From the NCBI GenBank assembly GCA_964636325.1, contig CAZWRV010000004.1, positions 61,821 to 125,820 on the forward strand: a DNA stretch of 64,000 nucleotides. Reading direction: 5' to 3'. The position numbers and the translations under genes were made by a program. The notes under the pieces were generated by a model. The model was not told the origin of the DNA, searched no databases, and saw only the letters and a program-made list of their open reading frames with translations. The DNA is from CAZWRV01 sp964636325 (GTDB lineage Bacteria; Verrucomicrobiota; Lentisphaeria; Victivallales; GWF2-50-93). Below are positions 41,695 to 49,280 of the stretch, one piece after another (the stretch's first letter is position 1; each line of letters begins with the position of its first letter).

Positions 41695-41702
41695 TTTTTA
41701 CC

Positions 41703-41728
41703 AAAAAAAAGCCGGAGAATGGTTTTTT
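41703..41728 (+). terminator. A/T-rich hairpin after apt, possible terminator
   Basis: AAAAAAAAGCC and GGTTTTTT can pair (one bulged G) around GGAGAAT, ending in a T-run on each strand's reading. The stem is weak in GC. Confidence 0.35.
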
Positions 41729-41815
41729 CGGGATCTCATGTTAAATTGCCTGTCCGGTTCAATTGCGGAATTGGCATTTTCGACTTTTTGAAGCACTAAC
41801 TGGAAATCCTGGCTT

Positions 41816-42673
41816 ATGAAATATGCGGTGATAGGGGACATCCACGCCAACCTGCAGGCGCTCACCATAGTCCTCGACAAGTGCAAGGCGGAGGGTGTCG
41901 AGAGCTACATCTGCCTGGGGGATGTAGTTGGCTACAACGCCAACCCCTCCGAATGCCTCCAGCTGATAAGGGCGCTCAACGTCGTCGGGGCCGTCAAGGG
42001 CAACCATGACGAATACGTCTCGAACAACGACGAACAGATGGTCGGCTTCAACCCTCATGCCAAGGCCGCGGTCCTCTGGACAAAGGCCCAGCTCAACACG
42101 GAGCAGAGGGCGTGGCTGGCCGCCCTGCCGATGAAGCAGACCGTCCGCGGCGCCAACATAACAATCGTACACGCCACGCTCGATTCGCCGGAGTCCTGGG
42201 GCTACATCTTCGACATATACCAGGCCAAGGACAACTTCACATACCAGTTCACACAGCTCTGCTTCTGCGGACACTCCCATGTCCCCATCGCCTTCAAGAA
42301 GCTTCCGTTTTCGTCGCCGGCCGGCGACATACCTGTCGAGGAACTCCTGTTCTGGAAGGCGGAGAAGCAGCCCCAGGCGGTCGCCGAAGCGCAGCAACCG
42401 CCATCCGTCACTGCCGCTCCCGCTGCCGCACAGGGCCAGGGCGACCAGGATCCGGTCATCAAGCTCGAAAAGGGCTGCAAGTATCTCATAAACATCGGCA
42501 GCGTGGGCCAGCCGCGGAACAGGGATCCAAGAGCCTCGTTCGCCATATACGACTCGGAAAAGGCCACCGTTACCCGACACCGGCTGGAATACGACATCCC
42601 AGGCGCCCAGAAGGGCATAAGAGAGGCCGGACTCCCCGAAAGACTCGCCCTCCGCCTAGAGCGCGGAAACTGA
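41816..42673 (+). CDS. Calcineurin-like metallophosphoesterase
   Basis: The 285-residue protein carries all metal-site motifs of the YfcE/MJ0936-type family: GDIHAN (Asp8, His10), GDVVGY (Asp36), GNHDE (Asn63, His64), VHA (His119) and GHSH (His153, His155). The C-terminal part has LINIGSVGQPRNRDPRASFA. Between about residues 181 and 212 an Ala/Pro/Gln-rich insert (AEAQQPPSVTAAPAAAQGQG) interrupts the domain after GHSH, which is unusual. The phosphoester substrate is unknown. It is 8 bases before the glycosyltransferase, so the two are probably co-transcribed. Confidence 0.88.
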   Translation: MKYAVIGDIHANLQALTIVLDKCKAEGVESYICLGDVVGYNANPSECLQLIRALNVVGAVKGNHDEYVSNNDEQMVGFNPHAKAAVLWTKAQLNTEQRAWLAALPMKQTVRGANITIVHATLDSPESWGYIFDIYQAKDNFTYQFTQLCFCGHSHVPIAFKKLPFSSPAGDIPVEELLFWKAEKQPQAVAEAQQPPSVTAAPAAAQGQGDQDPVIKLEKGCKYLINIGSVGQPRNRDPRASFAIYDSEKATVTRHRLEYDIPGAQKGIREAGLPERLALRLERGN

Positions 42674-42681
42674 CCGGCACC

Positions 42682-43737
42682 ATGGCCGGCACAAGGATAC
42701 TGGTCGTCAAGATAAGCAGCCTGGGCGACGTGCTGCATGCGTTTCCGGCGGTCAGGCTTCTCGCGGAGACTTTTCCCGGCTCATCCATCGACTGGCTGGT
42801 AGGCGCGCCGTTCGCGGAAATCCTCCGCTACCATCCCGACGTCTCCGGCACCATTGTCTTCCCTAGGAAGGAGCTCTCGTCGCCCCTGGGCTTTCCGGGC
42901 GCGCTTGTGCGGCTGCTGTCCGGCGTCCGCAGGGAGCGATACGACCATGTCATTGACTTCCAAGGACTTATAAGGAGCGCTCTCTGCGCGCGGATCGCCA
43001 GGGCGGCCGACGTATGCGGATTCGCGGATCCCCGGGAAAAGATGGCCGCGCTCCTATACGGCAGGAGGATCGCGGTTGAGCCGGAGCATGTCCACGCGGT
43101 GGACAGGAACCTAAGGATGGTCTCCAAGGCGTTCGGCTTCGAGTTCAGAAAGGCCGGATTCCCCCTGCATGTCGACGGCGGGGCGCGGGAGCGCGTCATT
43201 AGGCTACTGGAGCAGGAGGAATGGGGCTCCGCGGATTCCGCACCGATCGTCGGCATATGCCCCGGGGCGCGCTGGGAGACGAAGCAGTGGCCGCCAGGAT
43301 TCTTCGCGGACTTCGCCGCGGCCGTCGCCTCGCTGAATCCGGGCGTCCGTTTCGTCGTCCTCGGCTCGTCTTCGGAAAAGCGCCTGTGCGAAAAGCTTGT
43401 TGAAAAATGCGGAGGGCTGGAAGTGGTCAACCTGTGCGGCAGGACATCCCTCTGCGAGCTGGTCGAGGCGATCAGGGTCTGCCGCTGCCTCGCCTGCAAC
43501 GACAGCGGCCCCATGCACATCGCCGCCGCGCTCGGAGTGCCTGCCGCGGCCATGTTCGGCCCGACGGATCCCGCCAAGACCGGACCGTACGGGGAAAATC
43601 ATTTGGTATATCAGCCTGCGCTTGATTGCATAAAATGTTTCGGAAGATATTGTTACGGCCGCGATTGCCAGTGCCACCGGTCCCTTGATCCCCGGCGGGT
43701 CGCGGAGGATGTCTCGCGCCTTCTGGACGGCCGATAA
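42682..43737 (+). CDS. waaC: Glycosyltransferase family 9, heptosyltransferase I-like
   Basis: ATG 42682 gives a 351-residue protein starting ILVVKISSLGDVLHAFPAVR, the hallmark of GT9 heptosyltransferases. Further motifs are HVIDFQGLIRSALCARIA, HAVDRNLRMV, GICPGARWETKQWP for nucleotide-sugar binding, and CNDSGPMHIAAALGVP. Similarity in the N-terminal third is closest to WaaC, which adds the first heptose to lipid A-Kdo2, so the cell probably has an outer membrane with LPS core. A Cys-rich tail (CIKCFGRYCYGRDCQCHRSL) is also seen in related enzymes. The donor sugar is inferred. Confidence 0.82.
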   Translation: MAGTRILVVKISSLGDVLHAFPAVRLLAETFPGSSIDWLVGAPFAEILRYHPDVSGTIVFPRKELSSPLGFPGALVRLLSGVRRERYDHVIDFQGLIRSALCARIARAADVCGFADPREKMAALLYGRRIAVEPEHVHAVDRNLRMVSKAFGFEFRKAGFPLHVDGGARERVIRLLEQEEWGSADSAPIVGICPGARWETKQWPPGFFADFAAAVASLNPGVRFVVLGSSSEKRLCEKLVEKCGGLEVVNLCGRTSLCELVEAIRVCRCLACNDSGPMHIAAALGVPAAAMFGPTDPAKTGPYGENHLVYQPALDCIKCFGRYCYGRDCQCHRSLDPRRVAEDVSRLLDGR

Positions 43738-43817
43738 TCCGGTGCTGCAACGATCCGGGCGCGCGAAAAAACAATGTGCATGCTAGAAATGTCCGGCATA
43801 TTCTGAAAGGTTTGTCA

Positions 43818-44705
43818 ATGGCTAAGACTTCAATGCTGCTCTTCCTGGCGGCGGCGCTCCTATGCGCAAGCGAGCTGTCCGCCCAGGTCAGCGTCAAGGT
43901 GGCCACAGACAGGCCGACCTATCTGCAATACGAGGAGATTTTCGTCAAGGTCTCCCTGCGCAACTACAGCGGCAAGGCTCTGGTCTTCGGAGAGTCCGAG
44001 GAGATGAAGGGGGAAATCAACTTCATCATAGACACTCCGAACAGGACCGTCGCCGAGATGCGCAAGAAGAGATACAACCCTATGATAGGGGTTGTCCTGC
44101 CCCCGGGCGGATCCGAGGACGTCCTCATTCCCGTCTCCCGCCTCTACAACATCTCCAGCGTGGGCTCCTACAACCTCCGCGCCGTGGTCAAGCACAAGCT
44201 GCTCTCCGCGACATACGACTCGAACTCCATATCGTTCACGGTGTCCAACGGCAAGGTGGAATGGGAGCGCCTGGTCGGAGTCCCGGAGCTTTTCAGGAAG
44301 AAGGGCGACAGCGACGAGCCCAGGACCGTCAAGCTGGTCTCCTTCTACGACGGCAAGGGCAAGGTCTACTGCCTCGTCATCGAGGACAAGTTCAACGTCT
44401 ACGGGGTCGCGAGGATAGGCTACGACATCGGGGGGAACAAGCCGGAATGCGAGGTGGACGGCCTCTGCAGAACCCACATACTGCTCCCGGTCAGCCCCAA
44501 CCTCTACTCGTACTACTGCCACAACATCAACTGCAACCTCCAGGAAAGGGAGGCCTACCTCAAGACCGACTCCAGGCCGACGCTGGTGCTCAATGCGAAG
44601 GACGGGACCGTCGAGGTCGTCGGCGGGAAAAAGGCGATCAAGGATGTCGACTACACGGAGACCGACGGAGCGCCCGTCTTCGAAAAGGACAAGGAGCCAA
44701 AATAA
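43818..44705 (+). CDS. Secreted beta-sandwich protein of unknown function
   Basis: ATG 43818, with AAAGG about 7 bases upstream, opens a signal peptide (MAKTSMLLFLAAALLCASEL) cut near SAQ. The 295-residue protein has beta-rich segments typical of Ig-like folds: KVATDRPTYLQYEEIFVKVS, VLPPGGSEDVLIPVSRLYN, SVGSYNLRAVVKHKLLSATY. A Cys-containing stretch (CEVDGLCRTHILLP, YYCHNINCNLQE) could form disulphides. No known catalytic motif is seen. It lies 3 bases before lysS. Confidence 0.75.
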   Translation: MAKTSMLLFLAAALLCASELSAQVSVKVATDRPTYLQYEEIFVKVSLRNYSGKALVFGESEEMKGEINFIIDTPNRTVAEMRKKRYNPMIGVVLPPGGSEDVLIPVSRLYNISSVGSYNLRAVVKHKLLSATYDSNSISFTVSNGKVEWERLVGVPELFRKKGDSDEPRTVKLVSFYDGKGKVYCLVIEDKFNVYGVARIGYDIGGNKPECEVDGLCRTHILLPVSPNLYSYYCHNINCNLQEREAYLKTDSRPTLVLNAKDGTVEVVGGKKAIKDVDYTETDGAPVFEKDKEPK

Positions 44706-44708
44706 GAC

Positions 44709-46214
44709 ATGGACACGGAGAACAACAGCTTTAAAGGGCAGGCCGCCCCGCAGCCTACGGCCGACGAAATATTCGCCCTGCGGCTGAAGACCGCTGAGGA
44801 ATGGAGGGCAAAGGGGATCGACCCCTACGGCGGCGCCTTCCCCGACAGAACCAGGATCGAGGACGCAAGGAAGGCGTTCTCGCCCGACAAGGAGTCCGCG
44901 ACATTCCGCCTCGCCGGAAGGATCACCGCCTTCCGCAGCATGGGCAAGTCCGTCTTCGCCGACATCCGCGACTGGTCCGGGAGAATACAGCTCTACGCCA
45001 AGAAGGACCAGCTCGGCGACGAGAAGTTCGCGCTTTTCAGCAGGCTGGACATCGGCGACATCATCGGAGTCGAGGGAGGCCTTTTCATGACCAGGACCTC
45101 CGAGATCACCGTCAAGGTCGAAAAGTTCGTCCTCCTCAGCAAGTCGCTCCGGCCATTGCCCGAAAAATGGCACGGACTCACAGACCTCGAGCAGATCTAC
45201 CGCCAGCGCTACCTCGACCTCATATCCAACGAGAAGTCCAGGGCCGTCTTCATGGCCAGGTCCATGATAGTGAGGGAGATACGCAGTTACCTGCAGGCCA
45301 TGGACTTCGTGGAGGTAGAGACGCCCATGCTCCAGTACATCCCGGGCGGCGCCGTCGCAAAGCCCTTCGTCACATTCTACGAGGCGCTGCATTGCAAGAT
45401 GTTCATGCGCATCGCCCCCGAGCTCTACCTCAAGCGCCTCCTCGTCGGAGGCTATGAAAAAATCTTCGAACTCAACAGGAACTTCAGGAACGAGGGCATG
45501 TCAAGGAAGCACAACCCCGAGTTCACAATGATGGAGATATACCAGGCCTACGGCGACTGCTCGACCATGATGGACCTGGTCGAGGGCCTCGTTTCCACAG
45601 TCGCAGGAAAGGTCCTCGGCGGCAAAGTCGTCAAGATGCCCGGCGGCAACGAGATAAACCTCGCCCCGCCGTGGCCGAGGAAGCCCTACAGCCAGCTCAT
45701 AAGGGAGTACGGCGGCGCCGACTGGTACGAGACCGGCCGCGAGGAAAAGATCAGGCGTCTCAAGGACATGGGCCTCGAGTTCGACGCCGCAGCCATGGCC
45801 GACTTCGAACTGACGCACGAGCTGTACGAGAAGAGGATCGAGCCGTCGCTCATACAGCCGACATTCGTCACAAGGCTTCCCGCAGAACTCGTCCCTCTGG
45901 CGAAGAGATGCGCCGACGATCCGTCTTGCGTGGACGTCTTCGAACTCGAGGTCAACGGACAGGAGCTTGCTCCCGGATACTCCGAACTCAACGACCCTGT
46001 CGAGCAGAGGCGACGATTCGAACAGCAGACGGCCGCGCACGCCCACGGCGACGCCGACGGAAAGATCGACGAGGATTTTCTCCACGCGCTCGAATTCGGA
46101 ATGCCACCCGCCGGCGGCATGGGCATCGGCATCGACAGGCTCGTCATGCTCCTCACCGCATCCGAGTCAATCCGCGACGTCATCCTCTTCCCGTCCCTCA
46201 AGCCGCTCCAGTGA
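44709..46214 (+). CDS. lysS: Lysyl-tRNA synthetase, class II
   Basis: The 501-residue enzyme charges tRNA-Lys. The OB-fold anticodon-binding domain occupies the first 150 residues (FRLAGRITAFRSMGKSVFAD). The class II core follows: motif 1 near MIVREIRSYLQAMDFVEVET with P, motif 2 NRNFRNEGMSRKHNPEFTMM, and motif 3 GGMGIGIDRLVMLLT. RIAPELYLKRLLVGG is typical of LysS. The N-terminus carries a short Gln/Pro-rich extension (NNSFKGQAAPQPTADE). The matching tRNA-Lys gene is also in this window, about 10 kb away. Confidence 0.96.
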   Translation: MDTENNSFKGQAAPQPTADEIFALRLKTAEEWRAKGIDPYGGAFPDRTRIEDARKAFSPDKESATFRLAGRITAFRSMGKSVFADIRDWSGRIQLYAKKDQLGDEKFALFSRLDIGDIIGVEGGLFMTRTSEITVKVEKFVLLSKSLRPLPEKWHGLTDLEQIYRQRYLDLISNEKSRAVFMARSMIVREIRSYLQAMDFVEVETPMLQYIPGGAVAKPFVTFYEALHCKMFMRIAPELYLKRLLVGGYEKIFELNRNFRNEGMSRKHNPEFTMMEIYQAYGDCSTMMDLVEGLVSTVAGKVLGGKVVKMPGGNEINLAPPWPRKPYSQLIREYGGADWYETGREEKIRRLKDMGLEFDAAAMADFELTHELYEKRIEPSLIQPTFVTRLPAELVPLAKRCADDPSCVDVFELEVNGQELAPGYSELNDPVEQRRRFEQQTAAHAHGDADGKIDEDFLHALEFGMPPAGGMGIGIDRLVMLLTASESIRDVILFPSLKPLQ

Positions 46215-46313
46215 GGACGTGCGATGCATGGATAGACGGATGAACGGATGGACCGCGTATTTTAGAAAAGTCACTGTGCGCGGCGATTGTTCGCCGCCTT
46301 CTGATAATTACCA

Positions 46314-46958
46314 ATGACTACCAAGCCATCCACCCATCCACCCATCCATCCGACCAACCCTGTCCGCGGCTTCGTCGCCCTCGACATCGGCAACGTCTGC
46401 ATGGCAATCCATCCCTGGAAATGCCTAGAAATGCTGGGCTTGGACAGGAACGCCCATATTCCAAAGGAAATTCTCTCCGCATGCTCCGAATTGGAGAAGG
46501 GGAAGCTGGACGACCGCACATTCCTGGATGTCTTTCACTCGTGGACCGGCCGCCGGTTCACTGATGCGCAGCTGGTCGAAGCCTGGAACTCGATCCTCGG
46601 CGACGAGTTCGACGGAATGTATCCGGCGCTCGAAAGGATAACTGGGCTAGGCTACAGGATCATCTTCTTCTCTGACACCTCGCTCCTGCATCTTGCAAGA
46701 ATCTTCAGGGTGCTCAGGCTCTCCGTCCTGGTTTCCGGCGGAATCTACAGCTTCGAGGTCGGAGCGTCCAAGCCGGACGGCGCAATCTACGAGGCCTTCG
46801 AAAAAAAGTATGGAATCCCGGTATTCTACACCGACGACAAGCTTCCAAACATAGAGGCAGGTCTCAGCCGCGGTTGGTTCAGCCGCCAGTTCACCTCCCC
46901 CGACGACTTTCTGAAGGCGTTCATGCAACGCCACGGGCAGCTCATCTCAAAGGAATGA
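46314..46958 (+). CDS. HAD-superfamily hydrolase (YihX-like)
   Basis: The 214-residue protein has HAD motifs: FVALDIGNVCMAI (motif I, nucleophile Asp), IIFFSDTS (motif II), GASKPDGAIYEAFEKKYG (motif III Lys) and FYTDDKLPNIEAG (motif IV). The order and spacing fit the YihX/haloacid group of phosphatases. The second motif I Asp is replaced, as in other DxGN members. The first 16 residues (TTKPSTHPPIHPTNP) are encoded by CCATCCACC-type simple repeats, and no good ribosome site precedes ATG 46314, so the N-terminus is uncertain. The substrate is unknown. Confidence 0.75.
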   Translation: MTTKPSTHPPIHPTNPVRGFVALDIGNVCMAIHPWKCLEMLGLDRNAHIPKEILSACSELEKGKLDDRTFLDVFHSWTGRRFTDAQLVEAWNSILGDEFDGMYPALERITGLGYRIIFFSDTSLLHLARIFRVLRLSVLVSGGIYSFEVGASKPDGAIYEAFEKKYGIPVFYTDDKLPNIEAGLSRGWFSRQFTSPDDFLKAFMQRHGQLISKE

Positions 46959-46979
46959 TCCTCTTCCTGGACGCCTGCG

Positions 46980-48044
46980 CTATTTTGAATCCTGCAAATA
47001 TTTCTTCGCCGATTTCACGAAGCGTCCGAACGCCTTGTCCTTCCTTCTCTTCTCGAGATATGAAAGGCTGTGGAACTCGGCCTCCTTTTTGAGCTTGAGG
47101 TAGCTCTGATAGCGGTCGTCGCTCAATTCGCCGTTCTTCAACGCGTTCAAGACCGCGCAGCCGGGCTCGTGTGTGTGTGTGCAGTCGGGGAAGCGGCACT
47201 GTGCCGAATAGCCGCCGATGTCCTTGAAGCTCGCGTCCAGTCCGTCGCTTGCGCCAAGAAATCCGAGTTCGCGCATTCCGGGCGTGTCGATCAGCATGGC
47301 GCCGCAGTCGAGGATGAGCAGATGTCGGCGGGACGTGGTGTGCACTCCCTCGCCGGTTCCGCTTACCGCCTTGGTCTCGAACGCCTCTTTCCCGAGCAGC
47401 CGGTTGATGAGAGTGGTCTTTCCGACGCCGGACGAACCGAGCAGACAGTAGGTTTTGCCCGGAGCAAGGAGCGCCCGGAACTCTTCCAGGCCGGCTCCGG
47501 TAGAATTGCTCAGCGGGTGGATTGGAGCACAGATGCCGGAAACGCCGATCTCGTCTATCAGCCTGGCCAGTTCTTCAGGAGAGATCAGATCCGTCTTGCT
47601 TAAAATGATCCGTGACTCGATGCGGCCGTCGTTGGTCATCACCAGGTATCGGTCGAGCCTGGCCATGTTGAAGTCATACTGGCAGCCTTGGACGATGAAC
47701 GCGACATCTATATTCGCGGCAATCATCTGGAAGTCCATTGACTTGCCGGGAGATTTGCGGCGCAGGAAGCTCTTCCGGGGCAGCACCGCATGGATGATGG
47801 CCGGGCCTCCCGACAAGGACCGTTGAATGCAGACCCAGTCCCCGACACAAGGCAGATCGGCGGCGTCCTGTGCCGCGAAACGGAACCTGCCCGCCAGTTC
47901 CGCCGGAATCTCAGCGCCGGGATCGCGCACAAGAAATGCGTCCCTGTCCACGGCGGTAACGCGTGCTATTTCCTGCCCCGGCTGAAGCAGACTGCCGGCA
48001 TGCCCTTCAAACCATATGTCAAAACCTAGGGAGATCAGTTCCAT
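46980..48044 (-). CDS. rsgA: Ribosome small subunit-dependent GTPase A
   Basis: The 354-residue protein has an OB domain, then a circularly permuted GTPase with G4 (ILSKTDLIS) before G1 (LLGSSGVGKTTLINRLLG) and G3 (LIDTPGMRELG), and the C-terminal zinc site CRFPDCTHTHEPGC. RsgA helps the final maturation of the 30S subunit. The usual HTTSRRHLLIL switch is present. The N-terminus is a little long compared with E. coli (FDIWFEGHAG). It is convergent with the HAD gene, with a 21-base gap. Confidence 0.95.
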   Translation of the reverse strand: MELISLGFDIWFEGHAGSLLQPGQEIARVTAVDRDAFLVRDPGAEIPAELAGRFRFAAQDAADLPCVGDWVCIQRSLSGGPAIIHAVLPRKSFLRRKSPGKSMDFQMIAANIDVAFIVQGCQYDFNMARLDRYLVMTNDGRIESRIILSKTDLISPEELARLIDEIGVSGICAPIHPLSNSTGAGLEEFRALLAPGKTYCLLGSSGVGKTTLINRLLGKEAFETKAVSGTGEGVHTTSRRHLLILDCGAMLIDTPGMRELGFLGASDGLDASFKDIGGYSAQCRFPDCTHTHEPGCAVLNALKNGELSDDRYQSYLKLKKEAEFHSLSYLEKRRKDKAFGRFVKSAKKYLQDSK

Positions 48045-48148
48045 CGAGGCATCTCAGATTCTGGGCACAAAGCCGTTAAGACGGAAGAAATGACGAAAGA
48101 AATTAAGAAGCTGTAAAGCCCGGCTTCCTAAAACCGGCGTCAGGTGGT

Positions 48149-48176
48149 CGCGGTTAAGCGGTTGAGAATAACCGCG
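48149..48176. terminator. Hairpin between rsgA and the holin-like gene
   Basis: CGCGGTTA and TAACCGCG form a perfect 8-bp stem with a 12-base loop. No T-run is present; it may end or protect the holin-like transcript. The rest of the 239-base gap holds low-complexity TAACAACTTATAACTAGC-type sequence and no gene. Confidence 0.35.
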
Positions 48177-48283
48177 TACGGCAACCATTTATCATCCGCT
48201 TGTCTGGAATCCGGCATCCACTATCCGTCATCCACTTACCATTGATCACTAACAACTTATAACTAGCAACCAATAACGAATAA

Positions 48284-48745
48284 CTAATCCCCCTTCTCCT
48301 TCCCCACCTGCCTTTCGGCCTTGAAGAGGACTCTGCCGAGGAATGGGCCGACGAGGCGGTTCTCCTTCACCATCGCCAGCCATTTCTCCTCGGAGAAGAT
48401 GACGTAGAAGAAAATGAAGAAGAGCGGGAGGAAGCAGAGGAATCCGCTGATTATCATCGGAAATGCGACCAATAGCGCCAGGGGGGTGACGTCGTAGTTC
48501 TCGGGCACCAACAAGAGCATGAGGAGCATGATTATGCCTGTCAGCGCCATGACGGCGCCGCAGCTCATGACACCGATTATGAACAGCAAAGATGTGAGGT
48601 TCCGCAGGACTATGCGGAGCTGGTCCGCCAGCAGAAGAACTTTCTTCGCAGCCTCTATCTCCGCAAGCTCGAACGCGGCCTGCTGGTACTTCCTGAATAT
48701 CCATACGGAGAACATGAACGAAAGGCTCTGCAGTATCTTCAGCAT
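48284..48745 (-). CDS. Phage-holin-superfamily III / YqjE-like membrane protein
   Basis: AGGAGG lies about 9 bases before the ATG. The 153-residue protein has an amphipathic N-terminal part (YQQAAFELAEIEAAKKVLLL) and two long membrane segments (LTSLLFIIGVMSCGAVMALT and ALLVAFPMIISGFLCFLPLF), with a charged tail. This is the pattern of DUF1469/YqjE proteins. It follows a DUF883/ElaB-like gene, matching the yqjD-yqjE pairing of enterobacteria, where the partners are membrane proteins linked to stationary-phase ribosomes. That role is an analogy only. Confidence 0.7.
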   Translation of the reverse strand: MLKILQSLSFMFSVWIFRKYQQAAFELAEIEAAKKVLLLADQLRIVLRNLTSLLFIIGVMSCGAVMALTGIIMLLMLLLVPENYDVTPLALLVAFPMIISGFLCFLPLFFIFFYVIFSEEKWLAMVKENRLVGPFLGRVLFKAERQVGKEKGD

Positions 48746-48823
48746 GGCTTCGTACCTCCTGGATGGGAAAAAAAACCGGGACTGGGCTTTCAGCCTCGTC
48801 CCGGAATCTTGTTGAAGCAGATC

Positions 48824-49159
48824 TCAGCTCTTCTTGCCGAGGATGTATCCGAGCAGGAGGCCGCCTATGGCCGCTCCGCCGATGTAGTACCATGGATTCT
48901 TATGGACGCTCTCGTCCACTGTAGCTGCCGCGGCCTTTGTCTTTTCGACGCTGACTTCCGATATCTTCTTTGCGGCGTCGGCGACCTTGTGCTTGAGCGC
49001 GGCAAGCTTGTCGGCCGTGCTGGTCTCGCATGCCACGACTGCGTCCTTGAGGTTCTTGAACTTGTCCGAAAGCATGTGCTGGATCTCGTCCTTCTTCTCC
49101 ATTGCGGCTTCGTCCAGGAGCTTCAGCGCCTCGGTAATCTTTTCGTTCGCGACTGCCAT
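48824..49159 (-). CDS. DUF883 / ElaB-YqjD-like tail-anchored protein
   Basis: ATG 49159, with GGAGG 8 bases upstream, gives 111 residues; the longer open frame upstream overlaps hrpB's start and is not coding. A Lys/Ala/Glu-rich helical part (DAVVACETSTADKLAALKHK, VADAAKKISEVSVEKTKAAA) is followed by HKNPWYYIGGAAIGGLLLGY and ILGKKS, the DUF883 C-terminal membrane anchor with its conserved NPW. It is divergent from hrpB and 78 bases upstream of the holin-like gene. Confidence 0.85.
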   Translation of the reverse strand: MAVANEKITEALKLLDEAAMEKKDEIQHMLSDKFKNLKDAVVACETSTADKLAALKHKVADAAKKISEVSVEKTKAAAATVDESVHKNPWYYIGGAAIGGLLLGYILGKKS

Positions 49160-49280
49160 TTTGAGTTCCTCCATTTTGCTGTTTGCCGTTATAAGTAAGT
49201 CAAATAGAGCACGTCTTGCTGAAAAATAAACCCCCGGTGCTAAATTTTGAGAATTAAATAATGGGATTGGAATTTGCGTC

